Shown here: piece after piece, positions 61,950-64,000 of the stretch | Position numbering within the stretch: the first letter of the stretch is position 1 | Layout of the letters: the number at the start of each line of letters is the position of its first letter | Assembly (NCBI GenBank): GCA_037951165.1 | Contig: JBBDHG010000019.1 | Location: 5,418,001 to 5,482,000, forward strand | Direction: 5' to 3' | Origin: Lophius americanus | Taxonomy: Eukaryota; Chordata; Actinopteri; Lophiiformes; Lophiidae | Length of the DNA: 64,000 bases | Translations under genes and position numbers: made by a program | The notes under the pieces: model-generated | The model's database searches: none | What the model saw: the letters and a program-made list of their open reading frames with translations, nothing else | What the model was told of the DNA's origin: nothing

Positions 61950-62899
61950 TTAAAGGGGGTTGTGAAATCAGTCGTCTCTGAGAATGCAACAAAGGAAGGA
62001 ACAGTCGATGTGAAGTAGAGGGAGAGAGGCAGAACAGGGATGTGACCCTTTGAGGATGTATTGTGTGAGTGGCTCACAAATGGAAGACTTAAAATGCATC
62101 TAGAAGAAGTTTAAGAAAAACAGCTGAAAATATTTTCAAACAGGAGACAATGCAACCAATGCAGACAATGTATAAGATGTCCTTGCCCTCGAAAAGGGGA
62201 AGGTTGCCCGTAACAGGGAAGGAAAGTGATTGCTTTTTTTTTACCATTTTAATCCACTTTTTAGGAAGCGTTGCTGCATTCATATGTCAAATTTCACACC
62301 TGCCATCTGCGCCACTGAGCAATACATTACATATCTTCCCTTCAAACAACCCCTAGTTCACTATTTAAAATGCGGTTCCACTGTTTTGTTAGGTCTAAAA
62401 AAAGAAACAAGGCCTCTCGGAGAAAAGTCTTCATTGTGGTGCTGTTGTGCGATCTCTGTATAAAAAAGGGCTTATAACTGTCAATAGAGAGTCGGGGATT
62501 GAAGAAAGAAGTCTGTGAGCATGACCAAAAGTAACACTAGTGTCCCAAATCCAAATTTACACGACGTATTTAATGCAGCGCTGGTGCATCTTTACTCTCT
62601 ATAAATGCAATGCAGTCATAATGGAGGCTATGACTAGATCCAGCTCCGAGACAGCAGTGGAGGTATAACCGAGTCGAATCAGACCTCCGTACTGAAGCGA
62701 GACGGAAAGGCAGACTGGCAGGTAAATGTGTTTGTGTTTAATGCGTGTGGCTCACGGCCAGAGGCTTTAAATGCAGATAGTAGCACTAAACAGCTAACCT
62801 AAAGAAGGAGAAATAGATTTCTAGAGTGCGCTACTTGATGCTTTTGTAAGACAATACACTTCATTTGCGTGGATAACCCTGGGTCACTTAAGAATAGGC
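61950..62899. other. Intergenic DNA, nothing firm
   Basis: A tctctataaatg box and a ggcag/gtaaat donor-like site lie near 62600-62725, but there is no other evidence of a promoter. Confidence 0.4.
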
Positions 62900-62904
62900 C
62901 TATG

Positions 62905-63650
62905 TTGTCGTATATCCCCAAAAAGTCCCCAATCCCCTGAGTGCAAGTAATCCCACTGATTAAACTTCTCAAACAAAGGGTGAAGTTATGTCCACCATAT
63001 TTTTTCTAAAAAACAAATCTTTCCAAGGTGAGTAAAATATCAACTATTGGAGTAAATATGATTTAAACAAGATATATCTCGTCGAGTCATAGGCACCAAA
63101 TTTGGACTAGATCGAATCAATGGGTAGGAAGTTATTACCGAAAAAACTGTATTCCATAAAAAAAAAAAAAGGCCACCTAGTGAGTATGATATGAACTGTC
63201 AGAGTAAAAAGACGATGTACACAAGGTACATCACCTGGAGTCCATCCATATGCAACAATTTGAACTAAATCAGAGAGATGATGGCCCGAAAATGTTTGGA
63301 GATACAGGTCGCCACCAGTGTCTTAAATATACAATCAACTTTTCCCCAAATCAATCCAGTTCTTCCTCGCTCTCAGGCCTATGTGAATGTAAATTTAAAA
63401 TGATCAATTAGATTGTTTTTTAGTTATTGCATTAACAGAAAATGTTTGGAGATAAAAGTCGCCCCAGTGTCATAAATATACAATCAACTTTTCCCAAAAT
63501 CAATCCAGTTCTTCCTCGCTCTAAGGCCTATGTGAATGTAAATTTAAAAATGATTAATTACATTGTTTTTTAGTTATTGCATTAGCCAGAGGATCCGAAG
63601 CCGCAATGACAATTCAGAAATATCACCAGCTTTTCAGGGATAAAATTGAA
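62905..63650 (+). repeat. TATATCCCC-ended repeat family, copy 14, both ends present
   Basis: Left end tatatccccaaaaagtcccc, right end gcttttcagggataaaat. Internally it carries an extra tandem copy of about 150 bases (63288-63437 and 63438-63587). Confidence 0.88.
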
Positions 63651-63817
63651 ATACGCTTTAACGCTACTGAACTTTCTTTCTTCAGTGTAAAAGGTAAGAG
63701 TTGTAGAGAAGGGTCTTCATTGCCAAACTTGTGCAATTGCTGCATGTAAAGGGCTGAGTAACTTTTACATTTGTGTACCAAAACAGCTGCTGTTATGCAC
63801 ATTCTTCAGTAGTCGAC

Positions 63818-63828
63818 ATGGATGCACA

Positions 63829-63866
<38 letters not shown>
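63818..63866. repeat. CA microsatellite
   Basis: CA repeats with few interruptions, followed by gagagacacac. Confidence 0.97.
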
Positions 63867-63871
<5 letters not shown>

Positions 63872-64000
63872 AGACACACAATCACAATTTAAATGACTCT
63901 TTATTGTCTATTACTACTACTTCCGACACCACAGTTTCAACAACTACTACTTCACAACTTTTATTTTGATGACTTTAACAACAAATGATCAGCTAATCAA

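Noticed and set aside
62600..62725. TATA-like box followed by a donor-like gtaaat
   Set aside because: Both motifs are short and common, with no coding or transcript support.

Overview
This is a stretch of a vertebrate nuclear genome, almost certainly a ray-finned (teleost) fish. The reasons are a split gene with GT-AG introns, AT-rich non-coding DNA, long TG, TA and TTA microsatellites, and fish-type dispersed repeats: Tc1-like transposons, L2-type and Rex-type LINE ends, a Ty1/copia element and a tRNA-like SINE. All homology statements come from memory of the families, not from a search.

The only gene I recognise is the 3' end of neuregulin 3 (nrg3) on the + strand. Three exons (3850-3965, 7861-8046, 13801-14407) join with matching phases. 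They encode the last ~302 residues of the cytoplasmic tail of this ErbB4 ligand. The EGF-like domain and membrane segment must lie to the left of the window. A probable 3' UTR follows, containing a ~100 bp TG tract.

From about 15.7 kb to the end the window looks like a gene desert. Only two isolated exon-like pieces (41902-42021 and 53928-54053) have splice signals and an open frame, and neither is assignable to a known protein.

The repeats are the richest content. (a) A family with imperfect inverted ends near TATATCCCCGAAAAGTC is present at about 14 places on both strands, and is repeatedly split by other elements. I do not recognise it as a named family. (b) A Tc1-like transposon is present as one decayed transposase copy (240-1041) and several deletion derivatives. 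(c) A 5'-truncated Ty1/copia element (about 33.37-35.53 kb) keeps integrase-end, reverse transcriptase and RNase H remnants and a probable 3' LTR. (d) There are L2-type and Rex-type LINE fragments. (e) A common fish repeat of about 360 bp is present in five copies of varying completeness. Three perfect or near-perfect palindromes of 29-37 bp stand apart from these repeats.

I found no CRISPR array, operon, defence system or other new multi-gene system. The most reportable items are the unnamed inverted-end repeat family with its nested insertions, the divergent nrg3 tail, and the two orphan exon candidates.
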